Of a stretch of DNA of 17,741 nt, positions 1-8,327 are shown one piece after another. The notes beneath the pieces were generated by a model that saw nothing but the letters and a program-made list of their open reading frames with translations, was not told the origin of the DNA and searched no databases. Position numbers and translations under genes: made by a program. The stretch comes from Phascolarctobacterium sp. GTDB taxonomy: Bacteria > Bacillota > Negativicutes > Acidaminococcales > Acidaminococcaceae. Location: NCBI GenBank assembly GCA_004558595.1, contig SFCN01000042.1, forward strand, positions 1 through 17,741. The letters are read 5' to 3'. Numbering within the stretch: position 1 is the first letter of the stretch; every line of letters begins with the position of its first letter.

Positions 1-687
1 CAGTCGAATCCCGGGCATGGCATATGTTTTCGTAAAGGCCTTTAATATGATTAGCTCAGGATATTCGGCCAATAAATCCTTCATGCTATAGGCCTTATCC
101 TTGCTGACAAAATCCATGAAGCATTCGTCAACTAAGAGCTTTGCCCCAAGGGCACGACATTTATTGAGGGCTCTTTCAAGCTGGAAACGGTCCATCAGTT
201 GACCGGTGGGATTATTGGGATTGCAAACCACTACCAAATCAACACGGTTAGTAATCTTACCAATCAAGCCCTTGCCAGGAATAAAAGACTCATTCTCCTT
301 GAGCTCGCAATAATTAATAGCGCATTTAACTGAACGCAGCGCTTTTTCATAATCAGCAAAGGTGGGCGCCAATAAAACAGCCCGTTTAGGCTTTAAGGCC
401 AAGGCCAAACGGAACAATACGTCGGCAGCGCCATTGCCAAAGAAAAGATATTCCGGCTGCACACCCAAGAAATCCGCCGTGGCTTTAGTAAGTCTGCGAC
501 AGAAGGGATCCGGATAATTAACGCAGCCCTTTAAGGCGGATTTAACCGCCTCCTTCACACCCAAGGGTAGGCCAAGAGGGTTGATATTAGCAGAAAAATC
601 CACAAAGCGTTTACCATCTGCAGTTGTTTCCTGACTATAGATGTCACCGCCATGTTCATATTTATACATCATGTCACCCACAATCAT
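1..687 (-). CDS. cobD: Threonine-phosphate decarboxylase / CobD-like PLP aminotransferase (3' end cut by window)
   Basis: Class I/II aminotransferase-fold enzyme that in the B12 pathway decarboxylates L-threonine-O-3-phosphate to aminopropanol phosphate, the arm attached by CbiB. The visible 229 residues carry the family hallmarks in order: EHGG near the N-terminus, DFSANINPLG (30-39), YPDP, the CNPNNPTG loop (155-162), Asp187 in VDECF for the pyridine nitrogen, and FTKTYAMPGIRL with Lys220 as the likely PLP lysine. The C-terminal part lies beyond the left edge. The first ATG (687) abuts the cbiB stop (TAAATG) and has no good ribosome site. Two in-frame ATGs at 672 and 669 lie just after a weak GTGGGTG stretch and match where relatives usually begin, so the true start may be 672. 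A histidinol-phosphate aminotransferase (HisC) is the alternative; DFSANINPLG, the EHGG start and the operon favour CobD. Confidence 0.87.
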   Translation of the reverse strand, partial: MIVGDMMYKYEHGGDIYSQETTADGKRFVDFSANINPLGLPLGVKEAVKSALKGCVNYPDPFCRRLTKATADFLGVQPEYLFFGNGAADVLFRLALALKPKRAVLLAPTFADYEKALRSVKCAINYCELKENESFIPGKGLIGKITNRVDLVVVCNPNNPTGQLMDRFQLERALNKCRALGAKLLVDECFMDFVSKDKAYSMKDLLAEYPELIILKAFTKTYAMPGIRL

Positions 688-1650
688 TTAAAAATAGCTG
701 CAAACGAAATAAATCGCAGAAAATAAAACTAAACATAGAACTGCTGTTACATACAGCAAATTATTGGTCTTAACTATATCCTCAGGGCATACAGGGCGAA
801 TATCATCACCGATGGTATCCTTATGCACCAGCTTGCCAAAATAAAAATGGTCACCGCCCAGTTGAATGTTCAAGGCACCGGCTGTTACTGATTCAGTCAT
901 GGCTGAATTGGGACTGAGATGATTATAGCGGTCACGCCAGAAAACCTTCCAAGCGTTCTTGCCATCCAGCCCTAAAAGAAAGGCAGCTACAATCATGACC
1001 AAGCCCGTAATACGAGCAGGAATCAGGTTAGCCAAATCATCCAGCTTAGCAGCGCAGCGACCAAAATAGAGGAATTTATCGTTCTTATACCCCACCATGG
1101 AGTCCATGGTGTTAATACCCTTGTATAAGAAGGACAAGGGTACACCGCCCAAAAACATATACAGCATGGGAGCGATAATGCCATCAGCAGTATTTTCAGC
1201 TACGGTTTCTACTGCTCCCTTAGTAATTTCTTCCTCATCCAGATTTTGAGTATCACGACCCACAATCCAAGAAAGCTTTACTCTGGCATCGGCTAAGTCC
1301 TGCTTGTGTAAAGCATCGTATACCTTCATGCTTTCATCGCGTAAGCATTTAGTCGCGAAAATCTGGTAGCACATGATGGTCTCCAAGGCAAAGGCCAACC
1401 AAGGGCTAACCATAGCAGCAGCCAACAGAATTGCCATGGGTACGACGAAGGAGATAACAAGCACGATTATCACCATCAAGGCACCGCCTACCAGCAAGGC
1501 CGTCTTGTTAGGCGCTAGCTTGGGACGCAGATTACGCTCTAAAAAGCCAATCAGATTACCGATTAAACAAATAGGATGGGGTAACCAATGTGGGTCGCCA
1601 AATATTAAATCTAAGATAAAACCGCCAATAATAGCAGCCAAATGTAGCAT
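688..1650 (-). CDS. cbiB: Adenosylcobinamide-phosphate synthase CbiB (polytopic membrane protein)
   Basis: CbiB/CobD-type cobinamide(-phosphate) synthase, an inner-membrane enzyme that joins aminopropanol (phosphate) to the f-side chain of adenosylcobyric acid. The 320 residues fit the family length. The N-terminal GDPHWLPHP (18-26), the central ENTADGIIAPM (152-162), the GINTMDSMVGY stretch (178-188) and SPNSAMTESVTAGAL in the C-terminal part are typical of CbiB. Hydrophobic segments lie at about 1-17, 50-95, 160-180, 212-225 and at the C-terminus. The ATG at 1650 follows AAAGGTG a few bases upstream and matches the usual family start. It lies 15 nt after cbiA and directly before the cobD-like gene that would supply its amino-alcohol substrate. 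Confidence 0.95.
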   Translation of the reverse strand: MLHLAAIIGGFILDLIFGDPHWLPHPICLIGNLIGFLERNLRPKLAPNKTALLVGGALMVIIVLVISFVVPMAILLAAAMVSPWLAFALETIMCYQIFATKCLRDESMKVYDALHKQDLADARVKLSWIVGRDTQNLDEEEITKGAVETVAENTADGIIAPMLYMFLGGVPLSFLYKGINTMDSMVGYKNDKFLYFGRCAAKLDDLANLIPARITGLVMIVAAFLLGLDGKNAWKVFWRDRYNHLSPNSAMTESVTAGALNIQLGGDHFYFGKLVHKDTIGDDIRPVCPEDIVKTNNLLYVTAVLCLVLFSAIYFVCSYF

Positions 1651-1665
1651 ACACCTTTACCCCTT

Positions 1666-3051
1666 TTACTTATCCTTGCCAGAATTTTTAGCAGCATAAG
1701 CATAGCAATGCTGCACGAAGCTGCGGGCAAAATCAGGATTTCCCCACAGATGAATGTGCGGATAGCCCGCATACATAGTAGCGTTGGCCGTAGCGCATTC
1801 CCAGCTGCCGCGTCCACTGGCCTTGGCAGCTATAAAGCTACGACCATTATTAGTGCTATCGGAATAATGGAACTCATGTCCATTAATCTTGCCTCCGGCA
1901 GGACACAGCACATTGTCCTCTTGAGCCGTTAAATGCACATAACCAAAGCGAGTAAGCTTTTTCGTCATGGCTGTTTCGCCAGGAATAGCACCTACCCAAG
2001 GGAATACATCTTCTCCCTCTCGATAGCCCTCCAACAAGTACATGAAGCCACCGCATTCCGCAAAGCAAGGCATACCGCCTAAAATAGCGGTCTTTACGTC
2101 CGTACGCATGGATTCGTTGTTCGCCAAGGCTTGGGCATATAGCTCGGGATAGCCACCGCCCAGAATGATGCCGTTGCAATCCTTCGGCAAATGGGCATCA
2201 TTAACAGGGCTAAAGGGTACCAATTCGGCTCCCAGCTCGCTTAACAAATCTAGAGCATCCTGATAATAGAAGCAAAAGGCCTTATCCTGAGCTATAGCTA
2301 CTCGCACCTTCTCGCTACCTACCTGTTCAAGGCATACAGGCTCATAGCTTAGGGGCTCAGCCTTAGCAGCAACCTCCAGCAAGGCATCCAAATCGATGGA
2401 CTTAGCAGCCTGGGCCGCCAAACGCTCCACGATTTGCTGTAGGTCGCCGATTTCCTCAGCAGTAACTAAGCCCAAATGCCGACTCTCAAAATTACAGTCC
2501 TGCATAATGGGAAAATAGCCTAAAAGCTTCACACCAGCTTCTTGCTCAATTACATCCTTATAAAAAATGTAACTCATGGGATTAACATTATTCAAAATGG
2601 CGCCCACAATATGACTATCCGGACGAAAATCCTTAAAGCCCTTAATCATTGCGGCAATGGATAAGGCGGCTCCCTTACCGTTAACCACCAGCACCACCGG
2701 TGTATCGCAGGCGCAGGCCAGCTCATAAGCACTGGCCTCAGTGGTCTTGCCCATACCATCATAAAAGCCCATGGCGCCCTCGAACACGGCCACATCGGCC
2801 TTGGCTGCGTTTTTCGCAACCAGCATCCGTGCAGTGTCCTTGCCCAGCATAAACAGGTCCAAATTGCGGGACTTAGCACCGATAACTCTAGAATGGAACA
2901 TTGGGTCAATATAATCAGGACCGGATTTAAAAGCAGCAACGTTAAGGCCCTTTTCCATAAGAGCCTTCAGTAATCCGCAAACTAGAGTAGTTTTGCCCGT
3001 GCCGCTACCCGGGGCGCTAATCATAAAACGAGGCAGCTTCATTTCAGCCAT
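1666..3051 (-). CDS. cbiA: Cobyrinate a,c-diamide synthase CbiA
   Basis: ATP- and glutamine-dependent amidase that converts the a and c acetates of (cob)yrinic acid to amides. It has the two-domain layout expected: an N-terminal dethiobiotin-synthetase-like domain with P-loop GSGTGKTT (15-22), then SGPDYIDP and EGAMGFYDG (91-99); and a C-terminal class I glutamine amidotransferase-like domain with GGGYPE (298-303), nucleophile Cys333 in AECGG, GHEFHYS (391-397) and YPHIHLWG (430-437) carrying the His of the active site. The 461 residues match the family. The ATG at 3051 lies one base after the cbiET stop, with AAGGA about 8 nt upstream. A second ATG three codons in is possible but less well placed. 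CobB of the aerobic pathway is homologous; the surrounding anaerobic genes decide for CbiA. Confidence 0.96.
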   Translation of the reverse strand: MAEMKLPRFMISAPGSGTGKTTLVCGLLKALMEKGLNVAAFKSGPDYIDPMFHSRVIGAKSRNLDLFMLGKDTARMLVAKNAAKADVAVFEGAMGFYDGMGKTTEASAYELACACDTPVVLVVNGKGAALSIAAMIKGFKDFRPDSHIVGAILNNVNPMSYIFYKDVIEQEAGVKLLGYFPIMQDCNFESRHLGLVTAEEIGDLQQIVERLAAQAAKSIDLDALLEVAAKAEPLSYEPVCLEQVGSEKVRVAIAQDKAFCFYYQDALDLLSELGAELVPFSPVNDAHLPKDCNGIILGGGYPELYAQALANNESMRTDVKTAILGGMPCFAECGGFMYLLEGYREGEDVFPWVGAIPGETAMTKKLTRFGYVHLTAQEDNVLCPAGGKINGHEFHYSDSTNNGRSFIAAKASGRGSWECATANATMYAGYPHIHLWGNPDFARSFVQHCYAYAAKNSGKDK

Positions 3052-3052
3052 G

Positions 3053-4267
3053 TTAATCTTCCTTCTTCAAAGCAGTCATTACATAAACGGGATTTTGCGC
3101 CATCATCAAATTATAGTGTCCCAAATGCTTACTGCGAGCCACAAATACATTGACGATTTCCAAGGAGTAATCCTCATGCTCCTTGTAATAATTAGCAACC
3201 TCAGCCAGCGTTTCCACAGTGATGGCATTGATTACTATCCGGCACTTGCTATTTTTAGCATAAATGACATCCAGCATTTGGCATAAATCGCCACCGCTGC
3301 CGCCAACAAAAACACAATCAGGAGCGGGCATGCTTTGGATATTTTCTAAGGCCTCACCGGCCACAATCTCCAAGTTTTCCACTCCAAAAAGAGCCTTATT
3401 CTTACCCAAGAGCTCCACAGCCAAGGGATTACGCTCAAAGGCCCACACCCTGCCCTGCTTAGCAATTAAGGCAAGCTCAATGGAGCAGGAGCCGGTGCCG
3501 GCGCCAATATCGTAAATTAAATCCGTAGCCTTGGGTGCTAGCTTGGACATGGATACGCTGCGCACCTCCTGCTTAGTCATAGGTACCTTGCTACGCAAGA
3601 ACAAATCATCACTAAGCCCGTGCACTGTGGGTACAAAGCCGCTAGCCTCAGGATTCAAAATCATCATCACAGAAAGGGAGGGAAATTCCAAGGCGCTAAT
3701 TTCCGCTGCGCTACCGCTAGTGATTTTTTCCTCAGGATAGCTTAAGTTTTCTCCCACATAGACCTGAACCTGACCTAGGCCGTGGTCGCAAAGCTGCTGG
3801 CACAGTCTTTGCGGTGAGTTGTCCCCACCGGTCAGAGAAAAGACCTTGGTGTTATGAGCCACAGCGGCAACAAGGTTTTGTTGCCGACCATGCATGCTGA
3901 CGATTTTAGCATCATCCCAGCTCATGTTCAAAGCGCTGGCGAAATACACTAGGCTACTAATGCCAGCATAGCGCTTCACAGCGCAGTCTGGCAGCTTGCC
4001 GCAGATTGTTTTAGCCAAGCTAAAAAAGCCCACGTCCCCGGAAACCAGCACTGCCAGCTGGTCCTGTTCAGGATCAGCTGCAGCTGCGATAGCAGCGATT
4101 TCCGCAGTCTTAATTGTATCATATACCTTTTTGTCGGCTGCTTGAAAAGCAGCCAGCATTCTTTTATCGCCAATGAGAATATTGCTTTGCTCAATGGCTT
4201 GGCGTGCAGCACCGGTAAGTAAGTCAGGATTACCAGGACCGATGCCCACAATATTAACTCGTAACAT
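3053..4267 (-). CDS. cbiET: Fused cobalt-precorrin-7 C5-methyltransferase / C15-methyltransferase (decarboxylating), CbiE-CbiT
   Basis: Two catalytic domains in one chain (CobL-like order). Residues 1 to about 205 are CbiE, a tetrapyrrole methyltransferase with GIGPGNPDLLT (8-18) and SGDVGFFS (76-83), which methylates C5. Residues about 215-404 are CbiT, a Rossmann methyltransferase with MTKQEVRS (230-237), the S-adenosylmethionine loop DIGAGTGS (253-260) and VGGSGG (321-326), which methylates C15 and removes the C12 acetate carboxyl. The fusion reads straight through in the DNA without a stop. The ATG at 4267 has GAGGAG 7 nt upstream and overlaps the end of cbiJ by 14 nt. In Salmonella these are separate genes; the fused form is common elsewhere. 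Confidence 0.95.
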   Translation of the reverse strand: MLRVNIVGIGPGNPDLLTGAARQAIEQSNILIGDKRMLAAFQAADKKVYDTIKTAEIAAIAAAADPEQDQLAVLVSGDVGFFSLAKTICGKLPDCAVKRYAGISSLVYFASALNMSWDDAKIVSMHGRQQNLVAAVAHNTKVFSLTGGDNSPQRLCQQLCDHGLGQVQVYVGENLSYPEEKITSGSAAEISALEFPSLSVMMILNPEASGFVPTVHGLSDDLFLRSKVPMTKQEVRSVSMSKLAPKATDLIYDIGAGTGSCSIELALIAKQGRVWAFERNPLAVELLGKNKALFGVENLEIVAGEALENIQSMPAPDCVFVGGSGGDLCQMLDVIYAKNSKCRIVINAITVETLAEVANYYKEHEDYSLEIVNVFVARSKHLGHYNLMMAQNPVYVMTALKKED

Positions 4268-5021
4268 GGGAAAACTCCTCTTGCAACAATGTTACTATTT
4301 CACTGAGCCCTGCACCAACCTCTTCGCCAGCACGGCCTATGACAATCAGCTTGGCTCCGGCCTCCGCCGCAGCTGCTACCTTCTCGTCAAAGCCTCCTGC
4401 CTTACCGGAATCTTTGGTCACCATGAATTTGCTGCCATACTTTTTAAGCATGGCAATATTTAAATCCTTGGCAAAGGGACCCTGCATACAGATAATGTTG
4501 GCAGGCTTATAGCCCAGCTCCAGCGCGCTTTTCAAGCTGCTTTCCATGGGTAGGATGCGCAGAGCGATACGCTCAGCATAATCCTTTACTCCGGTAAAAT
4601 CGGGCAAATTCTTACTACCTGTGGTCAGGAAAATATTCCCCTCCAAATGGTTCAACAGCTCCACTGCCTCACCAAAATCATGGACAGTAATATAATCCCC
4701 CGCCTCACCCTGAGGACGTACCAAGCGCAGGTATTTACAATTTTCCTCGGTGCAGGCCTGCTGCACCGTAGCAGTCACCACGGTAGCGTAAGGATGGGTT
4801 GCATCCACAACGTATTCAGGCTGCTTTTCTTTCAGAAAAGCTTTCATGGCAGCTAAATCCATACGCTCAGCCATGACAATAGTATTATCCTGAGGCTCAA
4901 TCAAGGACGCTCCATACTCGGTGGCTACGCTCACATAAAGCTGCACGGGTAAGCCCGCCAGCTCCTTTATGAGCCTACGCCCCTCGCTGGTGCCACCAAT
5001 AAGCCAAATTACCGGCTTCAT
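4254..5021 (-). CDS. cbiJ: Cobalt-precorrin-6A reductase CbiJ (CobK family)
   Basis: NAD(P)H-dependent reductase that reduces a double bond of the (cobalt-)precorrin-6A macrocycle before C5/C15 methylation. The N-terminal WLIGGTSEGR (6-15) is the family nucleotide-binding start. VDATHPYA (72-79) and, in the second half, TTGSKNL, MQGPF and TKDSGKAGGFDEK are further family motifs. Length (255 aa) is normal. Its ATG overlaps the cbiH stop as ATGA and has no clear Shine-Dalgarno sequence, so translation probably depends on ribosomes finishing cbiH. Its 3' end overlaps cbiET by 14 nt, which is the next enzyme in the path. Confidence 0.94.
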   Translation of the reverse strand: MKPVIWLIGGTSEGRRLIKELAGLPVQLYVSVATEYGASLIEPQDNTIVMAERMDLAAMKAFLKEKQPEYVVDATHPYATVVTATVQQACTEENCKYLRLVRPQGEAGDYITVHDFGEAVELLNHLEGNIFLTTGSKNLPDFTGVKDYAERIALRILPMESSLKSALELGYKPANIICMQGPFAKDLNIAMLKKYGSKFMVTKDSGKAGGFDEKVAAAAEAGAKLIVIGRAGEEVGAGLSEIVTLLQEEFSHVTS

Positions 5022-5749
5022 GCCAGTCTGTAACCACGGGGAGTTACTAAACGACCGTTAATAACCTCGGTTTGGGTATTGCCAATGATAACAGTGGAGA
5101 ACATATCCACTTCCTTATCACGCAGCTCTGCCAAGGTAGTCAGCTCATAGGACTGACCTTCACGGCCGATATTACGCACAATACCAGCGGGAATGGTACC
5201 CGGTTGATTTTTCAGCATAATATCACAAGCCTTTTGCAGGTAGTCATGACGCTTGAAGCTGGAAGGATTGTAGAGGCAGATGCAAAAATCTGCTTTAGAA
5301 GCGCAATCCAGGCGTTTTTCAATCTTTTCCCAGGGAGTAAGCAAATCGCTCAGGGAAATCAGGCAGAAGTCGCTGATTAAGGGAGCACCCAAAACGGCTG
5401 CACCTGAGCAAGCGGCGGTGATGCCGGGAACAACCTCAATATCAACCTCAGGATGGTCCTTAGCAACCTGGCACATAATGCCAGCCATACCATAAACGCC
5501 GGCGTCGCCACTGGAAATCATGGCTACGGTCTTGCCCTTCAGAGCTTCATCCAGAGCCAGCTTGCAGCGGTCAACTTCCTTACGCATGCCGGTGGAAAGG
5601 AATTCCTTCTCGGCAAAATCTTCTTTAATCAGGTTTACATATACGTGGTAGCCGGCGATTACATCGCAGGACTTCAGAGCGTCATAGGCTCTCTTGGTCA
5701 TTTGCTCCACGCCACCGGGGCCCAAGCCCACAACATATAATTTGGACAT
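5018..5749 (-). CDS. cbiH: Cobalt-precorrin-3 C17-methyltransferase (ring contraction) CbiH
   Basis: S-adenosylmethionine-dependent enzyme that methylates C17 and contracts the macrocycle to cobalt-precorrin-4. From the chosen start the 243-residue protein shows YVVGLGPGG (5-13), SSGDAGVYGMAG, VPGITAACSGAAVLGAPL, ISLSDLLTPWE and LYNPSS, all typical of CbiH/CobJ. It is the short form, with no extra C-terminal domain. An ATG at 5755 is also in frame, but AGGAGG ends only one base before it; that same site is 7 nt from the ATG at 5749, so 5749 is the likely start (MSKLYVVG). It lies about 18 nt after cbiG and overlaps cbiJ by ATGA. Confidence 0.95.
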   Translation of the reverse strand: MSKLYVVGLGPGGVEQMTKRAYDALKSCDVIAGYHVYVNLIKEDFAEKEFLSTGMRKEVDRCKLALDEALKGKTVAMISSGDAGVYGMAGIMCQVAKDHPEVDIEVVPGITAACSGAAVLGAPLISDFCLISLSDLLTPWEKIEKRLDCASKADFCICLYNPSSFKRHDYLQKACDIMLKNQPGTIPAGIVRNIGREGQSYELTTLAELRDKEVDMFSTVIIGNTQTEVINGRLVTPRGYRLA

Positions 5750-5767
5750 TCTCATGCCTCCTACTTC

Positions 5768-6835
5768 TTATTTTTTGAGACCTGTATGCTGAAAATCTAG
5801 CACCAAATCCTCTACCGCAATGGCCAACGTTACACCATTACGACTGGTTTTTCTTAAAGCAAGTCTTCCGCAGTTAGAATCCCTAACGGCGCTACGCTCA
5901 CACACATTGCTGACCCCGACCACACTTTGCACGAAGGCTGAGGGAGTGAAATCCCCCTCCAAGGCATTTAGCTCATCGGCACTGTAAAAGTGAGCCGGGA
6001 AATTATATTTTTCGGCAAAGGCCAGAAGACCCTGCTCATCCTTTTTTAAATCAACGGAAGCTATACCGGCTATACTGCGCTTGTCTAAATCCATACGCTC
6101 TAGCTCCGGTAGCACCAGCTCTTCGATCCTTTCCAAGGGGGTATTACGCTTACAGCCAATGCCCAAATGGACGATTTTCGGCAATAAACGTACTGTAGCG
6201 CCTCTGAAGGGCTGTAGCCTTGAGCTTAGGGTAATGGCCATACCTATGGGCAGACTTCCGTTGAACTCCACCTGCTTTGGTAGGGCTCCTTGAACCTCGA
6301 AGCCTGCATCAAGATAAAGGCCTACACGCTCGCCAGCTACTAGCGCGGCCGCAAAATCCTTAGCCGCTTTTAAAGAGCAAAGCACCATGTTATTGCGCGC
6401 CGCCCACTCATCCACTGCGAATAAACCATTCACATCTGTAGCCGTGGTCACACAGGCCGTAGCATCTAAAGAAGCTGCTAAATAGCGAGCCATCTCATTG
6501 GCTCCACCAATATGTCCTGCCAGCAAGGGTATTACAAAATTTCCCTGTTCATCAAGAGAAAGCACAGCTGGGTCTGTCAGCTTGCTATTAATGTAAGGAG
6601 CAATAGTGCGTACAGCTATACCCACAGCACCTACAAATACCAGCAGCTGACAACGAGAAAAATCCTGGCCACAGGCCACCTTATGATCAGGCAGCAGCGG
6701 CGCAAGGCCTGCCTGCTCCGCATATTTGGCCACGATTTTATTGCTAACACCATAGCCCAGCTTCTCCAATACTGCAGCTACCCTTTTACTTAGCTGGGCT
6801 CCCCGCAGCGAAAAGGAATAAATTGCCGCTTCCAT
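5768..6835 (-). CDS. cbiG: Cobalt-precorrin-5A hydrolase CbiG
   Basis: Opens the delta-lactone of cobalt-precorrin-5A and releases the extruded C20 fragment as acetaldehyde, a step specific to the anaerobic pathway. All three parts of the family are visible: the N-terminal domain with FVGAVGIAVR (67-76), LLAGHIGGAN (104-113) and TTATDVNG (130-137); a variable middle region; and the C-terminal CbiG domain with GIGCKRNT (225-232), IASVDLKKDE (258-267) and SVVGVSNVCERSA (304-316). At 355 residues it is full length. It starts 5 nt after cbiF. No good ribosome site is placed for the ATG (the nearest GAGG is about 13 nt away, in the end of cbiF), so coupling to cbiF translation is likely. Its presence supports the early-cobalt route. 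Confidence 0.95.
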   Translation of the reverse strand: MEAAIYSFSLRGAQLSKRVAAVLEKLGYGVSNKIVAKYAEQAGLAPLLPDHKVACGQDFSRCQLLVFVGAVGIAVRTIAPYINSKLTDPAVLSLDEQGNFVIPLLAGHIGGANEMARYLAASLDATACVTTATDVNGLFAVDEWAARNNMVLCSLKAAKDFAAALVAGERVGLYLDAGFEVQGALPKQVEFNGSLPIGMAITLSSRLQPFRGATVRLLPKIVHLGIGCKRNTPLERIEELVLPELERMDLDKRSIAGIASVDLKKDEQGLLAFAEKYNFPAHFYSADELNALEGDFTPSAFVQSVVGVSNVCERSAVRDSNCGRLALRKTSRNGVTLAIAVEDLVLDFQHTGLKK

Positions 6836-6840
6836 AGTAA

Positions 6841-7626
6841 TTATTTAACCTCAGGCTTTAAATCCAGCTTGCTGGGGTCCGCTTCACGGAAGCCGTGAGC
6901 GAAGGTAGGATTATACAGCTCGCTGCGGTCGTATTCGTTACCCAAGAAGCCGCCCACGGTAATCAGAGCCGTCTTGTTGATGCCATACTTAGCTGCGCTT
7001 TCAGCCAAGGTACCAACGGTGCAGTGCACAATTTTTTCATCAGGCCAAGAAGCCTTGTAAACGATTGCAGCAGGAGTTTGGGCAGTATAGCCACCCTTAA
7101 TGAGCTCGCTGGAAAGCTTTTCCAGCATGCCAGCGCTCAAGAAAATAACCATGGTTGCATGATGAGCTGCGTAATCGGCAATCTTTTGGCGAGGCGGTAC
7201 GGGAGTACGACCCTCCATACGAGTAATAATTACGGATTGGCTCACGTTGGGCAGAGTATACTCAGCCTTCAGCGCAGCTGCTGCTGCACAGAAGGAGCTT
7301 ACGCCCGGAACGATTTCGTAGTCCAAATTGTAACCACGCAGCAGATCGATTTGCTCACGGTGAGCACCATAAACGCTGGGGTCGCCAGTGTGCAAACGTA
7401 CAACCAGTTTACCGGCTTGGGCTGCGGGAACCATAGCAGCAATAACCTCTTCCAAGGTCATGTGAGCACTGTTCATGATCACGCACTCAGGCTTGCAGTA
7501 TTTCAAAAGATCGGGATTAACCAAGGAGCCAGCATAGATGCACAGGTCGCATTTTTCCAGCAATTCCTTACCCTTAACAGTAATTAAATCAGCAGCACCG
7601 GGGCCTGCACCAATAAAATAAATCAT
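6841..7626 (-). CDS. cbiF: Cobalt-precorrin-4 C11-methyltransferase CbiF
   Basis: S-adenosylmethionine-dependent methylation of C11 of cobalt-precorrin-4. The tetrapyrrole methyltransferase motifs are intact: IGAGPGAADLIT (5-16), YAGSLV (31-36), HTGDPSVYG (79-87), VPGVSSFCAAAAAL (106-119) and TRMEGRTPVP (135-144), the last being characteristic of CbiF/CobM. The 261-residue length fits. The start codon overlaps the cbiL stop by one base (TAATG), with AAGGAG inside the end of cbiL serving as ribosome site. It precedes cbiG, which acts on its product. Confidence 0.96.
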   Translation of the reverse strand: MIYFIGAGPGAADLITVKGKELLEKCDLCIYAGSLVNPDLLKYCKPECVIMNSAHMTLEEVIAAMVPAAQAGKLVVRLHTGDPSVYGAHREQIDLLRGYNLDYEIVPGVSSFCAAAAALKAEYTLPNVSQSVIITRMEGRTPVPPRQKIADYAAHHATMVIFLSAGMLEKLSSELIKGGYTAQTPAAIVYKASWPDEKIVHCTVGTLAESAAKYGINKTALITVGGFLGNEYDRSELYNPTFAHGFREADPSKLDLKPEVK

Positions 7627-8327
7627 TATTTATCAAACTCCTTTTCTTTAACCAGAATAACAGAGAAATAGCTGCTAGCCGGATCAATCTCTTCCAAATC
7701 ATAGTAAACCTTTTCACCGGGAAGACCGCAACGTTCAACCATACCAGCATTCTTAATCAAGCCCTTTTCGCGGAGCTCATCCCGCACACGACCGATTTCA
7801 CTGGCGGACTTCATCAAAACCTTATTGCCAGGACCGTCCAAGAATTTAGAGGACTCTTTATAGCTGCCAGGCAATACAATCAAGGGTTCCGCTCTTTCGC
7901 AGAGGGATGTGTTCAACTTAGCAGCAACAGCGCAAATGGAGGTTACGCCTGCGACAAGCTCAGCATCGTAGCCATCAGCCAAAACCAGCTTATGCACATA
8001 AATGCAGGTTGCATAAACAGTGGGGCAGCCCAGGGTAATAAATACCACATTTTTGCCCTCGTCCAAAAGCTTTTCAATAGCATCTGCGCCCTCGCGGTGC
8101 GCCTTATCCATTGCAGCCATATCCTTGGTCATGGGCATATAAATCATAACCTGTTCTTTTTCATCCAGATTTATAATATTATTAACGATTGCTTTAGCTG
8201 TTAAAATACCGTTATCGCCCTGGGGAATAGCAACCACATCGCATTCCTTCAACAGACGTACAGATTTTAAAGTCATCAATTCCGGATCCCCGGGGCCGAT
8301 ACCAACACTATAAAGCTTTCCTCTCAT
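7626..8327 (-). CDS. cbiL: Cobalt-precorrin-2 C20-methyltransferase CbiL
   Basis: Methylates C20 of cobalt-factor II/precorrin-2 with S-adenosylmethionine, committing the intermediate to cobalamin rather than siroheme. N-terminal SVGIGPGDPELMTLK (7-21), AGVTSICAVAA (126-136) and the overall 233-residue length are those of CbiL/CobI. One oddity: the second loop motif, normally Gly-Asp-Pro followed by a tyrosine in this superfamily, reads TLGCPTVYAT (98-107), with Cys101 encoded by TGC at 8025-8027. The sister enzymes CbiF and CbiH in this operon keep the Asp. The start overlaps the cbiD stop by one base (TAATG), with AAGGAG just upstream in cbiD. Confidence 0.94.
   Translation of the reverse strand: MRGKLYSVGIGPGDPELMTLKSVRLLKECDVVAIPQGDNGILTAKAIVNNIINLDEKEQVMIYMPMTKDMAAMDKAHREGADAIEKLLDEGKNVVFITLGCPTVYATCIYVHKLVLADGYDAELVAGVTSICAVAAKLNTSLCERAEPLIVLPGSYKESSKFLDGPGNKVLMKSASEIGRVRDELREKGLIKNAGMVERCGLPGEKVYYDLEEIDPASSYFSVILVKEKEFDK

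Noticed and set aside
6895..7587. A 230-codon plus-strand open frame
   Set aside because: It lies entirely antisense to cbiF, shows no family motif, and no ribosome site or promoter was seen for it. It is a codon-bias shadow of the real gene.
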